Position numbers and translations under genes: made by a program
The notes under the pieces: model-generated
Told to the model about the DNA's origin: nothing
The model's input: only the letters and a program-made list of their open reading frames with translations
Databases searched by the model: none
NCBI GenBank assembly: GCA_017441585.1
Contig: JAFRWW010000031.1
Span: 1-48,510 of the forward strand
Length of the DNA: 48,510 bases
Source of the DNA: Lachnospiraceae bacterium
Lineage (GTDB): Bacteria; Bacillota; Clostridia; Lachnospirales; Lachnospiraceae
Direction: 5' to 3'
Shown here: positions 36,195-44,403 of the stretch, in pieces
Layout: every line of letters starts with the position of its first letter
How positions within the stretch are numbered: the first letter of the stretch is position 1

Positions 36195-38702
36195 ATGAAC
36201 AGAAAAGTTTATGATCTGATGGACTGGGCTGAGATAGAGGCAGTGACCTATTCGGAGGAAGATAACCCGAAGGAGATCCTGGGCGCGCATGCGGTTCCCA
36301 GGATGGGGACTCTGATACAGGCCTATTATCCCGGTGCCCAGGAGATGGAGATAAAGATAGGAGCCAGAGGAAAATGGCAGGCTATGGACATGGCTGACGA
36401 GGACGGCTTCTTTGTCATACTGACGAAGGACAAGCTGCCGGTGAGCTATAAGCTGCGCCGTATGGAAGAGGACGGCAGCATAGTAGAGTATTCCGATCCT
36501 TACGGCTTTCCCCAGGTTATAGACGAAAAGGATCTGACAAAGTTTAATTCCGGCGTGGATTACGAGGCCTACAGACATCTGGGGGCACATATCATGACGC
36601 TTTACGGATCAAAGGGCGTACACTTTGCAGTGTGGGCTCCCAATGCTCTTCGTGTATCCGTGGTAGGTACCTTTAACGGCTGGGACGGCAGGATCCACCA
36701 GATGCAGAGACTCGGTGACACGGGTGTCTTTGAAATCTTTGTCCCTGAGGTGGAAGCCGGCGCCATCTATAAGTATGAGATCAAGCTTCGTAACGGAGAT
36801 GTGTTTCTTAAGTCTGATCCTTATGGCTTTGGTGCGGAAAAGAGACCTGCCAACGCTTCCGTGGTGAGGGATATCGATTCCTTTGTATGGGAGGATGAGG
36901 ACTGGATGAAGGGCAGGGCAAAGGTTCAGGGTGAAAATGAACCTATGTTTGTCTATGAAGTACATCTCGGTTCATTCATGAAGCCCGAGAGTAAAACAAA
37001 GGCTGAGGACGAAGCCGACGGACAGCCCAGGAAGGATGAGAAAAAGAAGGAATTCTTTAACTATAAGGATATCGCCAAGAAACTGGCAGCCTATGTAAAG
37101 AAGATGGGCTATACCCATGTGGAGCTGATGCCCGTCATGGAGCATCCTCTGGATGAAAGCTGGGGTTATCAGGTGATAGGTTATTATGCACCCACAGCCA
37201 GATACGGGTCTCCTTCGGATTTTCAGTATTTTGTAAATTATATGCATAAGGAGGGGATAGGTGTGATCCTGGACTGGGTACCCGCCCATTTCCCTGCGGA
37301 TGATCACGGACTTAAGGGCTTTGACGGCACCTGTCTTTATGAGCATCAGGATCCCAGACAGGGCGTACATCCTCACTGGGGCACCATGATCTATAATTAC
37401 GGACGTCCCGAGGTGGCCAATTACCTTCTGGCAAATGCTCTTTTCTGGGCTAAGGAGTATCACGCCGACGGTATCAGGATGGACGCGGTGGCTTCCATGC
37501 TCTACCTTGACTATGGCAGGAATGACGGAGAGTGGATACCCAATATGTATGGCGGAAAGGAAAACCTGGAGGCCATAGAATTCATCAAGCATCTCAATTC
37601 AATATATAAGAAAAAATTCCCCGATGCTCTGCTCATCGCCGAAGAGTCCACGGCGTGGCCCATGGTGACAGGCGACATGAAGGACGGGGCCTTAGGCTTT
37701 GACCTCAAGTGGAATATGGGATGGATGAATGACTTTTTGACTTACATGAGTTATGATCCGCTCTATCGTACCCATCATTACGGTGAGCTGTGCTTCTCTA
37801 TGATCTATGCATATTCGGAAAAGTTCATGCTGACTCTTTCCCATGATGAGGTGGTACATGGCAAGGGCACACTGATAAGCCGTATGCCCGGCTCCATAGA
37901 TGAGAAATTTGCCAATCTGCGCGCCGCCTTCGGACATTATATAACCCATCCCGGCAAGAAGCTTCTCTTCATGGGACAGGATATAGCCGAGTTTGACGAG
38001 TGGAATGAGAAGCGTGCCATTCAGTGGTTCCTGCTGGATTTTGACAATCACAGGTATATGCAGAATTATGTCCGCGACATGGTGAAGCTCTATAAGAGTG
38101 AAAAGGCTCTGTATGAGCTGGACAATTCCGACAAGGGCTTTGAGTGGATAAACTGTATCTCCGCAAATGAAAATATCATAGTCTATCTTCGAAAGACTGA
38201 GAATATCGATGACACTCTTTTGGTGGTATGTAACTTTGAGAACATTCCCAGGAATAATTATAAGATCGGCGTTCCTTATCCCTGCAGGCTCAAGGAGATC
38301 TTTAACTCCGATTCCGAGGAGTACGGCGGCTTCGGCTTCGTAAATTCCAGAGTCAGGATGTCAAAGGGCGAGGAGTGCGACGGTCGCCCCGATTCCATCA
38401 GGATAAAGGTTCCGCCTCTTGCGGTGACTGTATTCAAGGTGATGGCTCTTCCCGATGAGGAAAAGAAGGAAGCCCCCATTAAGAAAAAGTCTCCCGCTGC
38501 CAGAAAGAGCAGTGCAAAGAGTGCATCAAAAAGTGCAGCAAAAAGCGGCGCCCAAAAGGCGGCTGCAAAGGTTAAGCCCGAAGATGTAAAGAAGCCTTCC
38601 GCCGCAAAGTCAAAGGCTGTAACTCCCATGGAAGTGGGCGGTGCCAAAAATGCAGCCTCAAAGGCTAAGACTGTTAGAAAGAATAATACGAAGAATAAGT
38701 AA
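36195..38702 (+). CDS. glgB: 1,4-alpha-glucan branching enzyme with a lysine/alanine-rich tail
   Basis: 835 residues. Makes alpha-1,6 branches in glycogen. Residues about 25-210 carry two CBM48-like beta domains (ILGAHAVPRMGTLIQAYYPG and VHFAVWAPNALRVSVVGTFNGW). The GH13 barrel follows with ELMPVMEHPLDESWGYQ, nucleophile Asp430 in GIRMDAVASMLYLDYGR, acid/base Glu483 in LIAEESTAWP and LSHDEVVHGKG. The C-terminal domain ends near residue 750 (PPLAVTVFKVM). Residues about 755-835 are an unusual low-complexity tail rich in Lys, Ala and Ser (KSSAKSASKSAAKSGAQKAA), resembling histone H1 or AlgP tails and foreign to typical GlgB. ATG at 36195 has a purine-rich site; 36168 is an alternative. No other glycogen gene is nearby. 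Confidence 0.95.
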   Translation: MNRKVYDLMDWAEIEAVTYSEEDNPKEILGAHAVPRMGTLIQAYYPGAQEMEIKIGARGKWQAMDMADEDGFFVILTKDKLPVSYKLRRMEEDGSIVEYSDPYGFPQVIDEKDLTKFNSGVDYEAYRHLGAHIMTLYGSKGVHFAVWAPNALRVSVVGTFNGWDGRIHQMQRLGDTGVFEIFVPEVEAGAIYKYEIKLRNGDVFLKSDPYGFGAEKRPANASVVRDIDSFVWEDEDWMKGRAKVQGENEPMFVYEVHLGSFMKPESKTKAEDEADGQPRKDEKKKEFFNYKDIAKKLAAYVKKMGYTHVELMPVMEHPLDESWGYQVIGYYAPTARYGSPSDFQYFVNYMHKEGIGVILDWVPAHFPADDHGLKGFDGTCLYEHQDPRQGVHPHWGTMIYNYGRPEVANYLLANALFWAKEYHADGIRMDAVASMLYLDYGRNDGEWIPNMYGGKENLEAIEFIKHLNSIYKKKFPDALLIAEESTAWPMVTGDMKDGALGFDLKWNMGWMNDFLTYMSYDPLYRTHHYGELCFSMIYAYSEKFMLTLSHDEVVHGKGTLISRMPGSIDEKFANLRAAFGHYITHPGKKLLFMGQDIAEFDEWNEKRAIQWFLLDFDNHRYMQNYVRDMVKLYKSEKALYELDNSDKGFEWINCISANENIIVYLRKTENIDDTLLVVCNFENIPRNNYKIGVPYPCRLKEIFNSDSEEYGGFGFVNSRVRMSKGEECDGRPDSIRIKVPPLAVTVFKVMALPDEEKKEAPIKKKSPAARKSSAKSASKSAAKSGAQKAAAKVKPEDVKKPSAAKSKAVTPMEVGGAKNAASKAKTVRKNNTKNK

Positions 38703-38743
38703 CATACGAAGAATCTTTTAAAGGATATGGTAAGCAAAAAAAG

Positions 38744-39616
38744 ATGAATCTTACAGAAGGATTACAGGATATAACAGACGCCTCCGAGGAGGCAAAGGAT
38801 GTGGTACAGGGTTTTATAGATGATCTGCCGGCGAAGCTCATGGATCTGGGCTTTCGGATAGTGGTGACCATAATCCTGCTGCTGCTGGGACGTTATCTGA
38901 TAAACATACTGCGTAAGCTGGTCAAAACGGCTCTTACCAAGGCGGGTATCGACAGGGGGGTGATCCAGTTTATCGATTCCTTCATCGGTATAGCACTGTG
39001 GCTGGTGGTCATCGCAACCATAGCGGTGAACTACGGTATAGATGCGGCTTCGGTGGTGGCTCTTTTGGGTTCTGCCGGAATCGCCATAGGCCTGTCCCTC
39101 CAGGGCGCGCTTTCGAATCTGGCGGGTGGCATACTCATACTTTTGATCAAGCCCTTTAAGGTGGGAGATTATATCATCGAGCATACCTCCGAAAAGGAAG
39201 GCGTTGTGACCGAGATCAACATTTTTTATACTCACCTGATAACCATTGACAACAAGCTGGTGGTGGTGCCCAACGGCAGGCTGGCTGATACATCCCTTAC
39301 GAATCTCACCAGATTCGAATTCAGAAAGCTGGATCAGAGAGTGGCCATAAGTTATGATTCCGATATCAAAAAGGCAAAGGATATCCTGTGCTCTTTACTG
39401 GAAGAAAATGAAAATGTGCTGGAGGATCATCCTATAGACGTTTTTGTGGACCAGCTGGGAGAATCCGCCATTATACTTGGTTACAGGGCTTTTGTTAAGA
39501 CAGGAGCTTTTCATCCCGCCAGATGGGAACTTAACGAAAGCATCAAACAGGCCTTTGATGAGGCCGGTATAGTCATTCCTTACAATCAGCTGGACGTACA
39601 TGTTAAGGAAAAATGA
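38744..39616 (+). CDS. mscS: MscS-family mechanosensitive channel
   Basis: 290 residues. Opens under membrane tension and releases solutes on osmotic downshock. Three membrane helices: about 25-50, 65-90, and the pore helix with the glycine/alanine-rich pattern GSAGIAIGLSLQGALSNLAGGILIL. The cytoplasmic beta and alpha/beta domains follow (GDYIIEHTSEKEGVVTEINIFYT, VPNGRLADTSLTNLTR). Length matches E. coli MscS. A short relic of the dispersed repeat (CGAAGAATCTTTTA) lies between glgB and this gene. A weak AT hairpin (AAATCAA at 39631, TTGATTT at 39645, then T's) may end the transcript. Confidence 0.93.
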   Translation: MNLTEGLQDITDASEEAKDVVQGFIDDLPAKLMDLGFRIVVTIILLLLGRYLINILRKLVKTALTKAGIDRGVIQFIDSFIGIALWLVVIATIAVNYGIDAASVVALLGSAGIAIGLSLQGALSNLAGGILILLIKPFKVGDYIIEHTSEKEGVVTEINIFYTHLITIDNKLVVVPNGRLADTSLTNLTRFEFRKLDQRVAISYDSDIKKAKDILCSLLEENENVLEDHPIDVFVDQLGESAIILGYRAFVKTGAFHPARWELNESIKQAFDEAGIVIPYNQLDVHVKEK

Positions 39617-39644
39617 TCATATTATAGAATAAATCAAATCGTAC

Positions 39645-39673
39645 TTGATTTTTTTACCGTGAATCAGTATAAT
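39645..39673 (+). promoter_or_regulatory. Promoter of tRNA-Thr
   Basis: TTGATT (39645-39650), a 17-base spacer and a consensus TATAAT (39668-39673), 33 bases before the mature tRNA. The -35 box overlaps the possible mscS terminator stem. Confidence 0.8.
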
Positions 39674-39705
39674 GGCATAGTGTCTTTTTGAACAGGACAC
39701 GAGAC

Positions 39706-39778
39706 GCTGGAATAGCTCAGTCGGTAGAGCACTTCACTCGTAATGAAGGGGTCGAGGGTTCAAGTCCCTTTTCCAGCT
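39706..39778 (+). tRNA. tRNA-Thr (anticodon CGT)
   Basis: 73 bases folding into a full cloverleaf. The acceptor stem is GCTGGAA with TTCCAGC, the D arm GCTCAGTCGGTAGAGC, the anticodon stem CTTCA/TGAAG with loop CTCGTAA (anticodon CGT, reading ACG), and the T arm GAGGG-TTCAAGT-CCCTT. The discriminator base is T, and CCA is not encoded. Consensus promoter upstream. Confidence 0.95.
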
Positions 39779-39825
39779 TTTTATTTTCCCTTTTTTAACA
39801 TAAAATTCAAGGAGTATCATATATA

Positions 39826-40401
39826 ATGAACGGTAAGTTTTTTGATGATGAAGAAGATGTACAGGTAAGGCCTAAGAGGAGACCCAGCGTATCCAACCAG
39901 GGCATAGCGGGAGAGCCTCATATGAGGGTGAGATCCAGATCCAGGAGGAACCCCGACGGCAGCGTGGAACATATCACTCCCGATCCCGTACCCGAGCAGG
40001 AGGCAGCACCTGCACGTAAACCTTCGGTCCGTAAGATGAACAGCTCCAAGGAACAGCCTTCACAGGCACCCAGACGCCGCAGGGCATCCGAGGTCACCGA
40101 GCATGTGGAGTCCGAGAATTACGGATTCAAGACAGAGTATATAAATTATATAGCTCTTGTGGTTATGGTCATCATAGTGGCTGTCTGCAGTATAAAGTTC
40201 ATGGAACTCAGCATAGTTACGGTTCTTCTTGTAAATGTGATCTTTATACTCATGGGAGTATTTTTACGGATAGCGCCGCCCTTTGTTTCGGTATTACTGG
40301 CGGCCGCTGTACTGATAGTCGGTATGATAACTTCCAATCCGGGAGTAGTTCTTTGCGGGAGCGCCGCATATCTGTCGACAGTTTTGGCACTTAAACGGTA
40401 A
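39826..40401 (+). CDS. Membrane protein with basic disordered N-terminus, function unknown
   Basis: 191 residues, not recognised. Residues 1-100 are polar, Arg/Pro/Ser-rich and probably disordered (RPKRRPSVSNQ, RSRSRRNPDGS, APRRRRASE). Residues about 108-190 contain three hydrophobic segments (INYIALVVMVIIVAVCSI, LSIVTVLLVNVIFILMGVFL, FVSVLLAAAVLIVGMI) and a final small one. AAGGAG precedes the ATG. No enzyme motif. It is the only protein gene between the tRNA and a strong terminator. Basic tails of this type may contact RNA, DNA or acidic proteins at the membrane, but that is a guess. Confidence 0.8.
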   Translation: MNGKFFDDEEDVQVRPKRRPSVSNQGIAGEPHMRVRSRSRRNPDGSVEHITPDPVPEQEAAPARKPSVRKMNSSKEQPSQAPRRRRASEVTEHVESENYGFKTEYINYIALVVMVIIVAVCSIKFMELSIVTVLLVNVIFILMGVFLRIAPPFVSVLLAAAVLIVGMITSNPGVVLCGSAAYLSTVLALKR

Positions 40402-40411
40402 TGAAGATTTA

Positions 40412-40444
40412 AGCCCCGCAGTTTTTGCTGCGGGGCTTTTTGTT
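40412..40444 (+). terminator. Rho-independent terminator before argH
   Basis: AGCCCCGCAG (40412-40421) pairs perfectly with CTGCGGGGCT (40428-40437), six-base loop, then TTTTGTTT. argH starts only 20 bases later, so argH needs its own promoter or readthrough. Confidence 0.95.
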
Positions 40445-40463
40445 TATTCAAAGGAGACGAAAG

Positions 40464-41840
40464 ATGGCTCAGTTGTGGGGCGGAAGATTTCAAAAACAGA
40501 CTGACAAGGCGGCGTATGAGTTTAATGCGTCCATAAGATTTGACAAAAGGCTGTACCGTCAGGATATAAGAGGCAGCATCGCCCATGTGACCATGCTGGC
40601 AAAGCAGGGCATAATAGCGGTGGCGGAGAAGGATCAGATCATCACCGCTCTTAAGGGGATATGTGAGGATATCGAAAAGAGCGTCATAGTCGCTGACGAA
40701 AAATATGAGGATATCCATTCCCTGGTGGAAGCCAATCTCATCGAGCGTATAGGAGATGTGGGCAAAAAACTCCACACTGGCAGGAGCCGTAACGATCAGG
40801 TGGCTCTGGATATGAGGATGTATGTCAGGGATGAAGTGGATGAGGTGAGCGGTCTTTTGACCAAGCTTCTGACCACGATCCTTAGGATAATGGAGGAGAA
40901 TACGGACACCTATATGCCAGGCTTCACTCATCTGCAGAAGGCCCAGCCCGTGACCCTGGCTCATCATTTCGGTGCATATTTTGAAATGTTCAGGCGTGAT
41001 AATGACCGTCTCAAGGATATAAAAATGAGGATGAATCAGTGCCCCCTGGGAGCGGGCGCACTGGCAGGCACGACATATGATCTGGACCGTGAGTATACGG
41101 CGAAGCTCCTTGATTTTGACGGACCGGGACTTAATTCCATGGACTGCGTGTCCGACAGGGATTATCTTATAGAGTTTCTTGGCGCGCTGTCACTTATAAT
41201 GATGCATCTTTCCAGATTTAGTGAGGAGATCATAATCTGGAATTCGAACGAATATCGTTTTATTGAGATAGATGACGGATTTTCCACAGGGTCATCCATC
41301 ATGCCACAGAAGAAGAATCCCGATATCGCCGAGCTGGTGAGAGGCAAGACCGGCAGGGTGTACGGAGCGCTGATGGCTCTTCTGACCACGATGAAGGGGA
41401 TCCCGCTGGCATATAATAAGGATATGCAGGAGGATAAGGAACTTTCCTTTGACGCCATGGATAACACCAAGGCGTGCCTTCTCCTATTCGAGGGTATGCT
41501 CTCCACCATGACCTTTAACAAGGATAACATGAGAAAGAGCGCCATGGGCGGCTTTACCAACGCCACCGATGTGGCCGATTATCTGGTGAGAAAGGGAGTG
41601 CCCTTCAGGGATGCTCATTCCATATCGGGACGTCTGGTCATCACCTGCATAGAGAAGGGGATATGTCTGGATGAGCTTTCTCTGGATGAGTATAAAAAGG
41701 AAAGCGAGTGCTTTGAGGATGACATATATGAGGCTATCAGCCTGGAAACCTGTGTGAACAAGAGGCAGACCTTGGGAGCGCCCTCACCCGATTCGATGAA
41801 GAAGGTGATGGAAAGGTACAGGGAGTATTTGAAAGCGTGA
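40464..41840 (+). CDS. argH: Argininosuccinate lyase
   Basis: 458 residues. Splits argininosuccinate into arginine and fumarate, the last step of arginine synthesis. Features of the fumarase/aspartase superfamily: the N-terminal QLWGGRFQKQTDKAAYEFN, then VGKKLHTGRSRNDQVALDMRMY, MPGFTHLQKAQPVTLAHH and the signature loop GSSIMPQKKNPDIAEL carrying the catalytic serine. The start at 40464 is fixed by AAAGGAGA and homology; an earlier in-frame start lies inside the upstream terminator. argG is not adjacent. Confidence 0.97.
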   Translation: MAQLWGGRFQKQTDKAAYEFNASIRFDKRLYRQDIRGSIAHVTMLAKQGIIAVAEKDQIITALKGICEDIEKSVIVADEKYEDIHSLVEANLIERIGDVGKKLHTGRSRNDQVALDMRMYVRDEVDEVSGLLTKLLTTILRIMEENTDTYMPGFTHLQKAQPVTLAHHFGAYFEMFRRDNDRLKDIKMRMNQCPLGAGALAGTTYDLDREYTAKLLDFDGPGLNSMDCVSDRDYLIEFLGALSLIMMHLSRFSEEIIIWNSNEYRFIEIDDGFSTGSSIMPQKKNPDIAELVRGKTGRVYGALMALLTTMKGIPLAYNKDMQEDKELSFDAMDNTKACLLLFEGMLSTMTFNKDNMRKSAMGGFTNATDVADYLVRKGVPFRDAHSISGRLVITCIEKGICLDELSLDEYKKESECFEDDIYEAISLETCVNKRQTLGAPSPDSMKKVMERYREYLKA

Positions 41841-41875
41841 GGCATCACGAAAGACAGTGTCAGGTTTATAAAAAA

Positions 41876-41945
41876 GATCCTTCGCTAAGGGCTCAGGATG
41901 ACCTTTATCCATGTCATTTTGAGGAACGAAGTGACGAAGAATTCT
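41876..41945. repeat. Two dispersed-repeat copies, divergent
   Basis: A reverse copy (GATCCTTCGCTAAGGGCTCA, then GGATGAC, from 41877) is followed by a forward copy (ATGTCATTTTGAGGAACGAA at 41910, then GTGACGAAGAATTCT). Translating through this stretch gives the spurious peptide VILRNEVTKN in front of asd. Confidence 0.85.
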
Positions 41946-41966
41946 AAAAAGAGAGGAGAATATATT

Positions 41967-43058
41967 ATGGAAAAATTAAAAGTAGGTATCTTAGGTGCAA
42001 CAGGTATGGTAGGACAGAGATTCATCTCCCTGCTGGAGGATCATCCCTGGTTTGAGGTAGTCACTCTGGCTGCATCTGCAAGGAGCGCAGGCAAGAGGTA
42101 TGAGGACGCAGTGGGTGATAACTGGAAGATGGATACTCCCATGCCGGAGCGTCTTAAGGACGTGATCGTAAAGAATGTGGCCGATGTGGCTGACGTGGTA
42201 GCGGATGTGGATTTTGTCTTTTCTGCAGTCAACATGTCAAAGGATGAGATAAAGGCCATCGAGGAGGAGTATGCAAAGACTGAGACTCCCGTGGTATCAA
42301 ATAATTCAGCCCACAGATGGACTCCTGATGTGCCCATGATGGTGCCCGAGATCAATCCCGAGCATGCTGCCATCATAGAGGATCAGAAGAAGAGGCTGGG
42401 CACAAAGTACGGATTCATCGCCGTAAAGCCCAACTGCTCCATCCAGTCCTATGCACCCGCATTGGCTGCATGGAAGGAGTTTGAGCCCGCTGAGGTGGTG
42501 GTTACCACTTATCAGGCCATATCGGGCGCAGGCAAGACCTTTAAGGACTGGCCCGAGATGGTGGGCAATGTGATCCCCTATATAGGCGGTGAAGAGGAAA
42601 AGAGCGAGATGGAGCCCCTAAGGGTGTTCGGTCATATAGAAAACGGCGAGATCGTAAAGGCAGCCCTGCCCGTCATCACTTCACAGTGTATAAGGGTGCC
42701 TGTGCTTAACGGACATACCGCAGCCGTATTTGTACGCTTCAACAAAAAGCCTACCAAAGAGCAGCTTATCGAGAAATTGAGAAGCTTTTCAGGCGAGCCT
42801 CAGAAGCTTTCACTTCCCAGTGCGCCCAAGCAGTTTATCCAGTATCTTGAGGAGGATGACAGACCTCAGGTTACTGAGGATGTGGATTATGAGAGAGGCA
42901 TGGGTATCTCCATAGGACGTCTTCGCGAGGATAAGGTTTACGACTTTAAGTTTGTGGGACTTTCTCATAATACTGTCAGAGGTGCTGCAGGCGGTGCCGT
43001 TCTTTGCGCAGAGCTTCTTAGGGCAAAGGGATATATCGCACCTAAGTCAGAGAGGTAA
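41967..43058 (+). CDS. asd: Aspartate-semialdehyde dehydrogenase
   Basis: 363 residues. Reduces aspartyl phosphate with NADPH, at the branch to lysine/diaminopimelate, methionine and threonine. The NADP site is VGILGATGMVGQRF (6-19). Catalytic Cys157 is in VKPNCSIQS and the substrate region is TTYQAISGAGKTFKDWPEM. These features put it in the archaeal/fungal-like subgroup (TIGR00978) rather than the E. coli type. GAGAGGAGA lies upstream of the ATG at 41967; the longer frame from 41898 reads through the repeat and is rejected. Only three bases separate it from the next gene. Confidence 0.95.
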   Translation: MEKLKVGILGATGMVGQRFISLLEDHPWFEVVTLAASARSAGKRYEDAVGDNWKMDTPMPERLKDVIVKNVADVADVVADVDFVFSAVNMSKDEIKAIEEEYAKTETPVVSNNSAHRWTPDVPMMVPEINPEHAAIIEDQKKRLGTKYGFIAVKPNCSIQSYAPALAAWKEFEPAEVVVTTYQAISGAGKTFKDWPEMVGNVIPYIGGEEEKSEMEPLRVFGHIENGEIVKAALPVITSQCIRVPVLNGHTAAVFVRFNKKPTKEQLIEKLRSFSGEPQKLSLPSAPKQFIQYLEEDDRPQVTEDVDYERGMGISIGRLREDKVYDFKFVGLSHNTVRGAAGGAVLCAELLRAKGYIAPKSER

Positions 43059-43061
43059 TGC

Positions 43062-44402
43062 ATGCTTTCAGGCAGGGCCAACGAAAGTAAATATCTGGAA
43101 AACCTGTATCAGAAGGAGGGAAGTCAGATCCTGGTGCTCTATGGCAAAGAAGGCGTGGGCAAGACTTCCCTGCTCCTTGATTTCGTAAAGGACAAGGAGT
43201 ATGACTACTTTCTGGCCGGTGCCGTATCACAGAAGGAACAGCTTCTTCGAATGGGGGCTGAGTTTGGCTGCAAGCCTTCCTTCGATTCTGTGCTTGAAAA
43301 GATCCAGGAAAAGCACTGCCGGAAAAAGGTGGTCATCATAGATGAGTTTCACCATGCCGTCAGGAGCTCGGCAGACTTTATGGATGAGTTTTTAAAACTG
43401 ATCCGGGGTAACTGGGATAACCGATCGGTGCTCCTGGTGCTGGTGTCCTCCGCCTTTTGGTGGGTGGAAAACGATATGGTCTCCCAGATGGGCCAGGCGG
43501 CTTATGAGATCTCCGGTTTTCTTAAGCTGAGGGAACTTTCCTTCCTGGATCTGGTGAGGTTTTTTCCGGACTATTCCACTAAAGAGTGCATGCGCATTTT
43601 CGCAGTGTGCGGCGGCGTGCCGGGGCTGTGGAGTACTTTTGATAAAAAACTTTCCGCAGATGAGAATATCATAAATAACATCGTCAGCCGGCAGGGCGTG
43701 CTCTTTGACAGAGCGCTTCGTGAGATCAGTGAAAAGCTGAGGGAGCCTGCGGTGTATCACAGCATCCTGTCACGGATGGCCTGCGGTGCGGACAAGCTTA
43801 ACGACATCTATAACGAGACCGGCTTTTCCAGAGCCAAGATAAGCGTTTATCTCAAAAATCTCATGGAGATAGAGATGGTTTCCAAGGTGTATTCCGCAAA
43901 GGTAAAGGGAAACGAAAACGCCAAAAAAGGTATATACCGTATAGACAATCATCTGGTGGATTTTTATTTCAGATTCATATTTCCCCATTTATCTGCCACA
44001 CAGTATATGGATGGCAGGGAGTTTTTTGACAGGTTCATAAAGGATGATATGAGAGCCTTTGAGGCCGGAGCCTACAAGGTCGTCTGCAGGGAATTCATCG
44101 CACTTCTGGCCAGGGCGGACAAGCTCCCCGTGAAGGTGGAAGAAGTGGGCAGCTGGTGCGGCAAGGTGGGAGATATAGATATACTGGCCCTGGGAGAAAA
44201 CGGAAATATCGCCGGTATATGCTGCTGGGATAAGGACGTACTTACCTATGAGGATTATGAGTGGCTTTTGTTCAGCCTAAAGCAGGCAAAGGTTGATGCA
44301 GATCATATTTATCTGTTTTCGGGAGACGATTTTGACGACAGGCTCAAAGCGTTGGCGGCGCAGAATGCCAAGGTCACATTGATCGATCCCAAGATGCTTT
44401 GA
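43062..44402 (+). CDS. Archaeal-type P-loop ATPase with DUF234 domain
   Basis: 446 residues. N-terminal AAA-like ATPase: Walker A GKEGVGKT (28-35), Walker B KKVVIIDEFHHAV and a sensor-like VLLVLVSSAF. A winged-helix region follows (MACGADKLNDIYNETGFSRAKISVYLKNLMEI shape). The C-terminal DUF234 domain has a restriction-endonuclease-like pattern, VGDIDILALGENG...ICCWDK. Such proteins are widespread in archaea and Clostridia and their task is unknown; some are mobile. Placed three bases after asd and one base before topB, so it is likely co-expressed with a DNA topoisomerase. Confidence 0.88.
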   Translation: MLSGRANESKYLENLYQKEGSQILVLYGKEGVGKTSLLLDFVKDKEYDYFLAGAVSQKEQLLRMGAEFGCKPSFDSVLEKIQEKHCRKKVVIIDEFHHAVRSSADFMDEFLKLIRGNWDNRSVLLVLVSSAFWWVENDMVSQMGQAAYEISGFLKLRELSFLDLVRFFPDYSTKECMRIFAVCGGVPGLWSTFDKKLSADENIINNIVSRQGVLFDRALREISEKLREPAVYHSILSRMACGADKLNDIYNETGFSRAKISVYLKNLMEIEMVSKVYSAKVKGNENAKKGIYRIDNHLVDFYFRFIFPHLSATQYMDGREFFDRFIKDDMRAFEAGAYKVVCREFIALLARADKLPVKVEEVGSWCGKVGDIDILALGENGNIAGICCWDKDVLTYEDYEWLLFSLKQAKVDADHIYLFSGDDFDDRLKALAAQNAKVTLIDPKML

Positions 44403-44403
44403 T

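Noticed and set aside
39706..39778. tRNA-Thr as an integration site
   Set aside because: No integrase gene and no repeated 3' tRNA fragment found downstream in the window.
41898..41966. N-terminal extension of asd (peptide VILRNEVTKN)
   Set aside because: It is a translation of the dispersed repeat; a good ribosome site precedes the ATG at 41967 and homology begins there.
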